In this document: in pieces, positions 8,628-16,539 of the stretch | Numbering within the stretch: the stretch's first letter is position 1 | How the letters are laid out: each line of letters begins with the position of its first letter | DNA from: Nocardiopsis suaedae | GTDB taxonomy: Bacteria; Actinomycetota; Actinomycetes; Streptosporangiales; Streptosporangiaceae | Length of the DNA: 64,000 nt | Direction: 5' to 3' | NCBI RefSeq assembly: GCF_027706745.1 | Contig: NZ_JAQFWP010000004.1 | Coordinates: 1 to 64,000 of the forward strand | Notes under the pieces: generated by a model | What the model was told of the DNA's origin: nothing | The model's database searches: none | What the model saw: only the letters and a program-made list of their open reading frames with translations | Translations under genes and position numbers: made by a program

Positions 8628-9866
8628 TCAGCGGAGGTCGAGCCAGACCAGGCGGTGGTCCGAGGCGGCCGCCGCCTTCCCGTGCGCCGGGTCGTCGGTG
8701 GTGGGCCAGTACACGCCCGAGCCGCGCACCGGCAGCCCGCGCGAGGGCAGGACGTAGTCGATCCGCAGGTTGCCCGGCGCCTCGTCGTTGAAGTCGCCGG
8801 TGTCGTGGGCGGGGTCCCCGGTGTGGTCGGCGTTGGCGCCGCCCTGCAGTTCGGCCGCCTCAACGCCGCCGTCGGAGCGCGGAACCTCGTCGGCGTTCAC
8901 CCGGGGCGCCTCCAGCAGGCGCCGGATGGCCCGCGGGTGCCCGTCGCCGTCGTGGGGGTCGGTGTTGAGGTCGCCCGCGACGACGAACCGGGAGCCCGGC
9001 CTCAGGCCGCCCCGTCCGCCCTGGTCGTCGTAGATGTAGCCGCCCTTGCCGGGGGTGGTGTAGTCGGCCCAGAACCGGATCTCGTCGTGGTTGCGCAGCA
9101 CGTTCCTGCGCTCGGGGCCGTCGAACGCCGGAGGGGTGGGGTGCGCGGCCAGCAGGTGCACCGGCTTGCCGCGGCCCACCCGCACCGGCACGTCCCAGTG
9201 GCTCTTGGAGGACAGGCGCAGCTCGGCCAGCTCCTCCTCGGAGTAGAAGCCCTCGCCGGTCTCCGGGTCCTCGGGCAGCAGCGCGCCGGGCATGTCGGCC
9301 CAGCGGAACTCCTGGAAGGTGCGCACCCGGTCGGTGTCGATGGGGTACTTGGAGTAGACGACCATGCCGTACTGGCCCGGGTACCGCCCGAACCCGAACG
9401 CGTCCTCGGCGTAGCCGGGCTCGCCGGGCTCGGTGACCGCGTTCCCGTCGTTGTCGAGGTCGAAGCCGGAGGCGACGCCGGTGTTGGCGGGGGCGGAATA
9501 GCGGTAGGGGTAGTCGACGGGGTCGGCCCCGCCCTGCCCGACCGACAGGTAGTTGCGCTGGAACAGCTCGGCGGCGCGCCCTTCGGCGTCGTAGTCGAAC
9601 TCGTTGACCAGCAGGACGTCGGGCTCCGCGCGCTGGATGATCTCGGCGACGGCGGCCGCCTGGTCGTCGCCGGGCGCGGACAGGTCCTCGATGAGCTCGC
9701 CTTCCGCGCCGCGGTGCAGCGAGGAGTTGTAGGTCGCGAACCGCACGCTCTCGCGGCCGTGGGCGGCGCCCTCCGGTGCGGGGGCCGCGTGCGCGGGCGC
9801 GGAGGCGAGGGCGGGGAGGAGCGCGGCCGCCGCGAGTGCGGCCGCGCCTGCGGGGCGGGGGCTCAT
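8628..9866 (-). CDS. secreted endonuclease/exonuclease/phosphatase-family protein
   Basis: The 412-residue product has a cleavable signal peptide (MSPRPAGAAALAAAALL, Ala-rich, ending SAPAHA). The endonuclease/exonuclease/phosphatase fold follows. Visible family motifs are the first strand FATYNSSLHR, the metal-binding Glu in LLVNEFDYD, LLAAHPTPP, the catalytic GDLNTDPHDG, RIDYVLPS and the terminal ASDHRLVWLDLR. The mature enzyme is therefore extracellular and metal-dependent, acting on a phosphodiester or phosphomonoester; the substrate cannot be told. The ATG at 9866 has GAGAGG five bases upstream, better than the GTG at 9872. It is probably transcribed alone. Confidence 0.85.
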   Translation of the reverse strand: MSPRPAGAAALAAAALLPALASAPAHAAPAPEGAAHGRESVRFATYNSSLHRGAEGELIEDLSAPGDDQAAAVAEIIQRAEPDVLLVNEFDYDAEGRAAELFQRNYLSVGQGGADPVDYPYRYSAPANTGVASGFDLDNDGNAVTEPGEPGYAEDAFGFGRYPGQYGMVVYSKYPIDTDRVRTFQEFRWADMPGALLPEDPETGEGFYSEEELAELRLSSKSHWDVPVRVGRGKPVHLLAAHPTPPAFDGPERRNVLRNHDEIRFWADYTTPGKGGYIYDDQGGRGGLRPGSRFVVAGDLNTDPHDGDGHPRAIRRLLEAPRVNADEVPRSDGGVEAAELQGGANADHTGDPAHDTGDFNDEAPGNLRIDYVLPSRGLPVRGSGVYWPTTDDPAHGKAAAASDHRLVWLDLR

Positions 9867-9999
9867 GGGCACCTCTCGTCGTCGTGTGGGGCGGTGGAGA
9901 GTGTGCCGACACTAACCGACCGCCGGGTGGCCCGGGGGTTGCCGCCCGGCGACGCCCGGACGTGGGCTCGGACCCGCGCCCGCCTCCCCCGGGACCCCG

Positions 10000-11595
10000 T
10001 CACAGCCGGAAGACCCCGAACCCGAACCCGTCCGCCTCGATCGCGGTCCGGGTGCACGCGGCGCCCTCGGCGATCAGCGGGTGCGCCTCCCCGTACCCGG
10101 GCAGCTCCAGCCGGGCGGGCTCCCGGCGGGGGTTGACCGCCACCAGGTAGCGCCCGTCCCGCTCGTACACCAGCGGGTACCCGTCGTAGGCCACCTCGGC
10201 CGTACCGCCGGTGCCCAGGCCCGGGTGCTCCTTGCGCAGGGCGATCAGCCGCCGCACCAGGTTGAGCAGGGAGCCCTCGTCGGCCCACTGGGAGGCGGCG
10301 TCGGGCCGGTCCGGGTCGGGGTCCAGCGGCAGGTAGAAGCGGTCCTCGGGGGCGGTGGAGAAGCCCGCCCCCGGGGTGCGGTCCCACTGCATGGGGGTGC
10401 GCGACCCGGCGCGGTTGCGGTCGGGGCCGGTGGAGCTGCCCTCGGTGTCGGGCAGGCCGGGCACGTAGCGCATGCCGATCTCGTCGCCGTAGTAGATCGC
10501 CGGGAGCGCCGGCCAGGTCAGCACGAACGCGAAGGCGGCGCGGAGCTGCTCGGGGGTACGGGGCCCACAGGCGAGCCGGGAGAAGTCGTGGTTGGAGGTG
10601 GGCAGGGCGATGTGGCCCGCGTCCCCGACGGCGGCCGCGGCGGCGCGCCAGGCGTTGAGGAAGGGGCGGGCCGAGCCGCCGCCCCCGGCGTCGAAGTAGC
10701 AGGTGGACTCGGCGACGTTCCACGGCCCCAGGTCGGTCCCGGCGCGGTTGTCCCACAGGGAGCGCAGGGCGCCGCCGCGGGTGGGGCCGCCGAAGTGGAG
10801 CAGGAAGTCGGCGTGGAACCCGGCGGGGACCGAGGTCGCCGGGTCGCCCCATTCGGCGACGAGCACCGCCTCGGGGTGGTCGGCCTCCAGGCGGGCGCGC
10901 AGCTCCGTCCAGACCTCGGCGGTGCGCCGGTGCCCGGGGTCGTCCTTGACCAGCGAGTGCGCCATGTCCACCCGGAAGCCGGAGACGCCCTTGCCGAGCC
11001 AGTGGTCCATGATCTCCAGCAGGGCGGCACGGTTGGCCCGTGGGCCGGGGGCCTCGAGGGGGCTGCGCCAGGGCTGGTCGGGGTGGGGGCGGGCGTGGCC
11101 GAAGTTGAGCGCGGGCTGGTGCGGGAAGAAGTTGGGCAGGTAGTGGCCGGGGCGTGGGCCGGGCGAGGGCACGAAGCCGCGGACGGGTTCCTCGGACCAG
11201 ATGTAGCGGTCGTCGGCGGGGTCGCGGGCGGCCTGCTTGAACCAGGGGTGCTGGTCGGAGGTGTGCCCGGCGACCAGGTCGAGCAGGACGCGGATGCCGC
11301 GCCGCCGCGCCTGCCCGACGAGGTGGGCGAGGTCGTCGTCGGTGCCGTAGCGGGGGGCGAGGGAGAAGTAGTCGGAGACGTCGTACCCGGCGTCGTGGAA
11401 GGGGGAGGCGAAGACCGGGTTGAGCCAGAGGGCGTCGACGCCGAGGCGCTCCAGGTGGTCGAGGCGGTCGGCGATACCGCGCAGGTCGCCGATGCCGTCG
11501 CCGTCGGAGTCGGCGAAGCTCTGCGGGTAGAGCTGGTACAGGACGGCCCGGTCGAGCCAGGCGGGGCGGGGGCGGCGCAGCGGGCGGTCGGCCAT
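10000..11595 (-). CDS. GH13 family alpha-glucosidase/amylase
   Basis: This 531-residue cytosolic enzyme belongs to glycoside hydrolase family 13. The N-terminal motif VLYQLYPQSFADSDGDGIGD and the calcium-like DGDGIGD site are typical. The catalytic residues are visible: the Asp nucleophile in GFRVDMAHS, the Glu acid/base in VLVAEWGDP, and the transition-state Asp in LPTSNHDFSR. GDEIGMRY and RTPMQWD are also family motifs, and the last 90 residues form the usual beta domain. It should hydrolyse or transfer alpha-glucosyl residues of oligosaccharides. The ATG at 11595 has GGAGGA upstream. No sugar transporter or LacI regulator is adjacent, so the exact substrate is open. Confidence 0.88.
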   Translation of the reverse strand: MADRPLRRPRPAWLDRAVLYQLYPQSFADSDGDGIGDLRGIADRLDHLERLGVDALWLNPVFASPFHDAGYDVSDYFSLAPRYGTDDDLAHLVGQARRRGIRVLLDLVAGHTSDQHPWFKQAARDPADDRYIWSEEPVRGFVPSPGPRPGHYLPNFFPHQPALNFGHARPHPDQPWRSPLEAPGPRANRAALLEIMDHWLGKGVSGFRVDMAHSLVKDDPGHRRTAEVWTELRARLEADHPEAVLVAEWGDPATSVPAGFHADFLLHFGGPTRGGALRSLWDNRAGTDLGPWNVAESTCYFDAGGGGSARPFLNAWRAAAAAVGDAGHIALPTSNHDFSRLACGPRTPEQLRAAFAFVLTWPALPAIYYGDEIGMRYVPGLPDTEGSSTGPDRNRAGSRTPMQWDRTPGAGFSTAPEDRFYLPLDPDPDRPDAASQWADEGSLLNLVRRLIALRKEHPGLGTGGTAEVAYDGYPLVYERDGRYLVAVNPRREPARLELPGYGEAHPLIAEGAACTRTAIEADGFGFGVFRL

Positions 11596-11873
11596 GGGCG
11601 TGCGGTCCTCCGTGGACGGGACACAGGAGCGGGGCGCGGGTTCGCTCCCCCGATCAAGCCGATGCCCGCCCCGGCCCCCGGTAACCCCGCCGACGGCCGG
11701 ATCCGGCCACGGCGGGGCGCCGACAGGTCACCCGGGGTGGTGCGCGCCCTTGGGGACGCACGCCGTTCCGGGAGGCCGGTCCACGTCCCCTGGTGGGGCG
11801 TGTTCCCCGCTCATGCGGCCGACATCCGCCCCGAGCACGAAGACCCCCTTGTCCGGGGGCCTGCTCAGCGCCG

Positions 11874-12023
11874 TCAGCGCTCCCCGGGAAGCTCCTTCGC
11901 GGCTTCGGTCAGGGCCGATTCGATGAGCCCTTTCGCGATCGCGACGGCCTCCACGGTGTCGCCGTCGGGGAAGAGCCCGGCGAGCCGGTCCGCGGTGCGG
12001 GTGGGGAAGTCGGTTTCCGGCAT
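11874..12023 (-). CDS. small hypothetical protein (49 aa)
   Basis: A 49-codon frame begins with ATG at 12023, nine bases behind AGGAG, and ends with TGA at 11874. The product starts MPETDFPTRTADRLAGLF and ends ELPGER. It is a mixed-charge, probably helical peptide with no membrane span or Cys. It lies 114 bases downstream of idi on the same strand and could be its operon partner. I do not recognise the family. The good ribosome site and amphipathic composition are the only support. Confidence 0.5.
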   Translation of the reverse strand: MPETDFPTRTADRLAGLFPDGDTVEAVAIAKGLIESALTEAAKELPGER

Positions 12024-12137
12024 GGTGGAGCACTCCTGCGTCGTGGTGGTGCCGCGGGCACGCGCGGCGGGCGCCGGAGTCGGCTCGACGGCGCCGGGGA
12101 CCTGGGACGAGGGGGTCAGTGCTGCACGGCCGGGAGG

Positions 12138-12710
12138 CTACCAGCCCGCCCCGGGGAAGCGCCCGCGGATTTCGGGCAGGGACGCTTCGAGCACCGTGGT
12201 GAACCAGACGGAGAAGACCGAGCGCTCGCGGAGCGCGGCCAGCTCGGCCGGGGAGGCGAACGCGGTCTCGGCCACCTCGTCGGGATCGGGGCTCAGCCCT
12301 TCGGGCGCCTCCCCCACGAACAGGTGGTTGAACTCGCGCTCGACCAGGCCGGAGTCGGGGTCCTGCAGCTCGTAGACGACCGTCCCGGCCTGCGCCAGCA
12401 TCGCGGGGGCGGCCCCCAGCTCCTCGGCGGTGCGGCGGGCGGCGGCCAGGAACGGGGCCTCGCCGGGGTGCGGGTGGCCGCAGCAGGTGTTGGACCACAC
12501 GAGCGGCGAGTGGTACTTGCCGCCCGCGCGCCGCTGCAGCAGGAGGCGGCCGCGGGCGTCGAAGAGGAAGACGGAGAAGGCCCGGTGGAGCCGGCCGGGC
12601 GCCAGGTGCGCGTCCAGCTTCCCCTCGGTGCCCACCGTCCTGCCGTCGCGGTCCACCAGCTCGACCCGGATCGCGGTCTCCGACGGCTTCTCCCCCACCT
12701 TGCCCGCCAC
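12138..12710 (-). CDS. idi: isopentenyl-diphosphate delta-isomerase, type 1
   Basis: The 190-residue product is a Nudix-fold type 1 IPP isomerase, which interconverts isopentenyl and dimethylallyl diphosphate in isoprenoid synthesis. Metal-binding histidines appear in KLDAHLAPGRLHRAFS. The catalytic Cys is in WSNTCCGHP, the Nudix-like helix in AARRTAEELGA, and the catalytic Glu in VEREFNHLF. The length is close to that of E. coli Idi. The GTG at 12710 has GGGAGGG just upstream, so the in-frame ATG at 12773 is rejected. No carotenoid or terpene synthase genes accompany it in the window. Confidence 0.93.
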   Translation of the reverse strand: MAGKVGEKPSETAIRVELVDRDGRTVGTEGKLDAHLAPGRLHRAFSVFLFDARGRLLLQRRAGGKYHSPLVWSNTCCGHPHPGEAPFLAAARRTAEELGAAPAMLAQAGTVVYELQDPDSGLVEREFNHLFVGEAPEGLSPDPDEVAETAFASPAELAALRERSVFSVWFTTVLEASLPEIRGRFPGAGW

Positions 12711-12936
12711 ACGCCCTCCCTGTTCGCTCGCCGACCGGCGCGCCCGTGCGCACCGCCCCCACCACCGTCGCACACGGCGCCCCGGCGGTGGGGCGGAAGC
12801 CGCGATCCCGCCCCGGCGGCGCGGGGCGGACCCGCCGCGGGCGTGCGGACCGGATCCGCACCGCGTCGGCGGTTCACCGGCGTGAGCTGGACAAAGAGCG
12901 GAATGAACCCAGGGGGTGTACCCGTTTTGTCAGGGG

Positions 12937-12965
12937 TTGAACCAAATTTTTCCCTCACCTATCGT
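12937..12965 (+). promoter_or_regulatory. sigma-70-type promoter of the peptide-uptake operon
   Basis: A TTGAAC box (12937-12942) is separated by 17 bases from TATCGT (12960-12965), about 100 bases upstream of the operon's first start codon. The -10 box overlaps the first half-site of the operator array. The 12711-13061 intergenic region (351 bases) otherwise holds only GC-rich spacer behind idi. Confidence 0.55.
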
Positions 12966-13016
12966 TCATGACTCGCATCAATCGTTCATTGAACGAATCA
13001 GCCGTTCACTGAACGA
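12962..13016. promoter_or_regulatory. triple operator, TTCA-n-TGAA palindromes at 20-bp spacing
   Basis: The 7-base half-site TCGTTCA occurs at 12962 and 12982, and CCGTTCA at 13002, exactly 20 bases apart. The second forms the perfect palindrome TCGTTCATTGAACGA (12982-12996). The third forms CGTTCACTGAACG (13003-13015). The array sits over the -10 box and downstream to the leader. The obvious candidate protein is the TetR regulator encoded last in the operon (20559-21350); that link is inference. Confidence 0.65.
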
Positions 13017-13061
13017 TCCCCCTCGCGTCCCCCGTCCCCGACCACGAGGTGAGAAGACCCC

Positions 13062-14660
13062 ATGCCGCGTTCACGCCAGGGCGACGGCGGGCCGCCGGCC
13101 ATCGCGCGCCGCACCGCCCTGCTGGGCGGCCTGGGCGCCGTCGGCGCCGCCGCCCTGCTCTCCGGCTGTTCCCCGGGCGGCCGCACCGCCGCACCCGTGC
13201 TGTCCCAGGAGGCCGCATCGGGCACGCCCGCGGCCGGGGGCGTGCTGCGCATCGCCCGCCCTCCGGCGTCCCAGGCCGAGACCCTCGACCCGGCCGGCTC
13301 CCTGTCGGCCTACGAGTACCTGGGCGCGCTGTACGACCGGCTGGTCCGGATGGACGGCTCCGGGGAGGCGGTCCCCGACCTCGCCGAGTCCTGGGAGTCC
13401 GACGGCGAGGGCGTGCGCTGGACGTTCCGCCTTCGCGACGGGGTCCGCTTCCACGACGGGTCGCGGTTCACCTCCGCCGACGCGGCCTACACCCTGCGCC
13501 GCATCGTCGACCCCGACCTGGCCTCCCCGCAGGGCACGGTGCTCGCACCGCTGGTCGACCCCGCCAAGGTCGCCACGCCCGAGCCGGGCGTGCTGGCCGT
13601 GGAGCTCAAGGAGCCCAACTTCGAGTTCCCGGCCCTGCTGACCAACTACAACTGCTACGTCGTCCCCGAGGGCTCCGGCGGCTCCATCGGGAGCACCGGC
13701 GTCGGAACCGGGCCGTTCCGGCTGGAGTCGTTCACCCCCGGCGGGCGCGGGCGCATCGTCGCCTACGACGACCACTGGGAGGGGCCGCCCGTCCTGGACG
13801 CCATCGAGATGTACTCGATGACCGACATCCAGGCCCGCACCAACGCCCTGCTGGCCGGGCAGATCGACCTGATCTCCCAGACCAACCTGGACTTCGCCAC
13901 CGCCCGCGTCGTGGAGGCCTCCGAGCGCGCCACCATCGCGCGCTCGGTGAACGCCCAGTGGTACGTGCTGCCGATGCTCACCACCGCCGCGCCCTTCACC
14001 GACCCGAAGGTGCGCAAGGCGATGAAGCTGGCCTACGACCCCGGGCACGTGGTGGACGTGGCCCTCCAGGGCACCGGGGTCGTCGGCAACGACAACCCCG
14101 TGCCGCCGGGCACGCCCTACCACACCGACTACTCCGTGGAGCGGGACCCCGAGCGCGCCCGCGCCCTGCTGAAGGAGGCCGGCGCCGAGGGCCTGGAGGT
14201 GGACCTCTACACCTCCTCCTACGACCCGGTGTTCACTCCCATGGCGCTGGCCTACCGGGACTCGGCGGCCGAGGCGGGCATCGGCGTGACCGTGCGCAAC
14301 GCCTCCGCGGACTCCTACTACACGCGGATCTGGATGAACAAGCCGCTGATGGCGACCTACTGGTACACCGGCCGCCCCGCCGACCAGCTCCTCAACCAGG
14401 TCTTCCGCAGCGGCTCGTCCTACAACGAGACCGCGTGGTCGAACGAGGACTTCGACGGCCTGCTCGACCAGGCCCGCCGCACCCGCGACCCCGAGCGGCG
14501 CATGGGCCTCTACCAGGACGCCCAGCGCCTGGTGGTGGACGAGGGCGGCGCCATGACGCCCATGTTCGCCGACCGCCTGGTCGGCCTGTCCCGGGAGGTC
14601 CTGAACTACCGCGAGACCGGATTCGAGTTCGACTACCGCTCGATCGGACTGAGGCCCTGA
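13062..14660 (+). CDS. family 5 (peptide) ABC solute-binding lipoprotein
   Basis: The 532-residue product is a family 5 extracellular solute-binding protein for di/oligopeptides or similar solutes. It has a twin-arginine-like export signal (ARRTALLGGLGAVGAAALL) ending in the lipobox LSGC, so it should be lipid-anchored outside the membrane. Family motifs include ETLDPAGSLSAYEYLGALYD, SWESDGEGVRWTFRLRDGV and RFHDGSRFTSADAAYTL. The ATG at 13062 is preceded by GAGGTGAGAAG. The stop overlaps the next start (TGATG). It heads a six-gene operon with permeases, ATPase, hydrolase and TetR regulator. Confidence 0.9.
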   Translation: MPRSRQGDGGPPAIARRTALLGGLGAVGAAALLSGCSPGGRTAAPVLSQEAASGTPAAGGVLRIARPPASQAETLDPAGSLSAYEYLGALYDRLVRMDGSGEAVPDLAESWESDGEGVRWTFRLRDGVRFHDGSRFTSADAAYTLRRIVDPDLASPQGTVLAPLVDPAKVATPEPGVLAVELKEPNFEFPALLTNYNCYVVPEGSGGSIGSTGVGTGPFRLESFTPGGRGRIVAYDDHWEGPPVLDAIEMYSMTDIQARTNALLAGQIDLISQTNLDFATARVVEASERATIARSVNAQWYVLPMLTTAAPFTDPKVRKAMKLAYDPGHVVDVALQGTGVVGNDNPVPPGTPYHTDYSVERDPERARALLKEAGAEGLEVDLYTSSYDPVFTPMALAYRDSAAEAGIGVTVRNASADSYYTRIWMNKPLMATYWYTGRPADQLLNQVFRSGSSYNETAWSNEDFDGLLDQARRTRDPERRMGLYQDAQRLVVDEGGAMTPMFADRLVGLSREVLNYRETGFEFDYRSIGLRP

Positions 14661-15619
14661 TGCTCACCTTCCTCACCCGGCGCCTGCTCTCGGCCGCCGG
14701 AACGGTCCTCCTGGCGTCGGTGCTCGTCTTCGCCGCGGTGCAGCTGCTGCCCGGCGACGTCGCCACCCAAGTGCTCGGCCAGGACGCCACCCCCGAGGCG
14801 GTGGCGGCCCTGCGCGACCAGCTCGACCTGAACCGCCCCGCCGTACTCCGCTTCGCCGAGTGGCTGGCCGGGGCCGTCCGCGGCGACTTCGGCACCTCGC
14901 TGGTCTCGGGCGAGCCGGTCTCCGGCGCGCTCTGGCTCCACCTGCGCAACACCCTGCTGATCGCGGCCGCCACCGTCGCCGTGGCGGTGACCTCCTCCAT
15001 CGTGCTGGGCGTGGTCGCCGGGCTGTACCGCGACCGCTGGCCCGACACGCTGATCTCCTCGCTCACCCTGGCCGGGATGAGCGTTCCCGAGTTCGTCGTG
15101 GCGACCCTGCTGGTCATGGCGCTGTCGATCAGCGTGCCGGTGCTCCCGGCCGTGGTGCTGGACGGGGCGTCGGCACCGGTCGCCGACCTGCTCCCGGCGG
15201 TGGTGCTGCCCACGGTCGCGCTGTCGGTGGTGATGACCGCCTACATCGTGCGGATGACCCGAACCAGCGTCATCGACGTGATGGCGAGCGAGTTCGTCAC
15301 CACGGCCCGCCTCAAAGGGCTGGGCGCCTGGCGTGTCGTGGTGCGCCACGCCCTGCCCAGCGCGCTGCTGCCCACCCTCAACGTGATCGCGATGAACGTG
15401 GCCTGGCTGGTCGGCGGCGTGGTCGTGGTCGAGAACGTCTTCAACTACCCCGGCATCGGAAAACTCATGCTGGAGTCGGTGCACAGCCGCGACCTGCCGG
15501 TGCTGCAGGCCGTCGCGGTGGTGGGCGCGGCCGTGTACGTGCTGTGCAACCTCGCCGCCGACCTGGCCGCCATGGCGCTCAACCCGCGCCTGCGCACCGG
15601 TGAGAGGAGCACCCGATGA
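14660..15619 (+). CDS. ABC transporter permease, DppB type
   Basis: This 319-residue inner-membrane permease has six predicted spans. It carries the DppB/OppB loop motif ATTARLKGLGAWRVVVRHALP near residue 215 (EAA loop, written here as TTARLKGLG ... RHALPSALLPT). The N-terminal span and the motif LLPGDVATQVLGQDATPE are typical of the first permease of peptide importers. The start ATG at 14660 overlaps the stop of the binding-protein gene, and the stop overlaps the next gene by ATGA, indicating translational coupling. Confidence 0.9.
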   Translation: MLTFLTRRLLSAAGTVLLASVLVFAAVQLLPGDVATQVLGQDATPEAVAALRDQLDLNRPAVLRFAEWLAGAVRGDFGTSLVSGEPVSGALWLHLRNTLLIAAATVAVAVTSSIVLGVVAGLYRDRWPDTLISSLTLAGMSVPEFVVATLLVMALSISVPVLPAVVLDGASAPVADLLPAVVLPTVALSVVMTAYIVRMTRTSVIDVMASEFVTTARLKGLGAWRVVVRHALPSALLPTLNVIAMNVAWLVGGVVVVENVFNYPGIGKLMLESVHSRDLPVLQAVAVVGAAVYVLCNLAADLAAMALNPRLRTGERSTR

Positions 15620-16539
15620 ACGAGCCGAACCCCGCGAACGAGCCCGCGAACGAGGCGGCGGAGGCGGCACCGGCCGCGGTCGCCGCCCCGGCCGGGATGG
15701 TCCGCACGACGCTCCGTTCCCTGCTGCGGTCCGGCCCCGCGACCGCGGGCCTGGTCCTGGTGGCGGTGCACGTGCTCATCGCCGTGCTGGCCCCGCTGCT
15801 CACCCCGTACGCGCCGACCGCCAACGCCCCGGACAGCGCCCTGCTCGGGCCGAGCGCCGCCCACTGGGCGGGCACCGACGCCCTCGGGCGGGACGTGCTG
15901 GCGCGGGTCCTGTACGGCGGCCGCTACGCCCTGATGGTGTCGTTCGCCGCCACGGCGTGCGCGGTGGCCCTGGGCACCGTGGTGGGCTGCGCCGCCGCGC
16001 TCAAGGGCGGGTGGCTCGACGACCTGGTCATGCGGGTCCTCGACGCCGTCCTGGCGATCCCGCCGATCCTGGCGCTGCTGGTGGTCGTCACCGTGTTGGG
16101 CGCCGGTCCGGCGGTGATCGTGCTGGCGGTCACCATCGTGTACGCCCCGCAGGTGGTGCGGGTGGTGCGCGCCGCCGCCATGGGGGTCGCCCCGCTCGAC
16201 TACGTGACGGCGGCCCGCGCGCGCGGTGAGCGGACCCTGTCCATCCTCGTACGCGAGGTACTGCCCAACATCGCCGACGTGGTGTCCGTGGAGTTCGCCA
16301 TGCGCGCCTCCTGGGTGGTGCTGCTGATCAGCTCGCTGTCGTTCCTGGGCTTCGGGGCCAACCCGCCCACGCCCGACTGGGGGCTGATGATCTCGGAGAA
16401 CCGCACCGCCATGACGGTGGTGCCGTGGGCGTCCCTGGCGCCGATCATCGCCCTGGCCACGCTGGTCCTCGGGCTGAACCTGTCCGCCGACGGCCTCGCC
16501 AAGGCGTGGGGCGTCGACCGCGTGAAGGAGGCCCGATGA
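15616..16539 (+). CDS. ABC transporter permease, DppC type
   Basis: The 307-residue second permease begins with a polar, Ala/Glu/Asn-rich N-terminus. It then shows the DppC signature HWAGTDALGRDVLARVLYGG and the EAA loop TAARARGERTLSILVREVLPN. Spans near residues 45-65, 105-130, 145-175, 225-250 and 270-295 fit the family. It overlaps both neighbours by ATGA. Together with the 14660-15619 product it forms the membrane channel. Confidence 0.9.
   Translation: MNEPNPANEPANEAAEAAPAAVAAPAGMVRTTLRSLLRSGPATAGLVLVAVHVLIAVLAPLLTPYAPTANAPDSALLGPSAAHWAGTDALGRDVLARVLYGGRYALMVSFAATACAVALGTVVGCAAALKGGWLDDLVMRVLDAVLAIPPILALLVVVTVLGAGPAVIVLAVTIVYAPQVVRVVRAAAMGVAPLDYVTAARARGERTLSILVREVLPNIADVVSVEFAMRASWVVLLISSLSFLGFGANPPTPDWGLMISENRTAMTVVPWASLAPIIALATLVLGLNLSADGLAKAWGVDRVKEAR

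Noticed and set aside
8628-12710. Biosynthetic gene cluster around idi
   Set aside because: Neighbours are a nuclease-fold protein and a glucosidase; no terpene synthase, prenyltransferase or tailoring gene is present.
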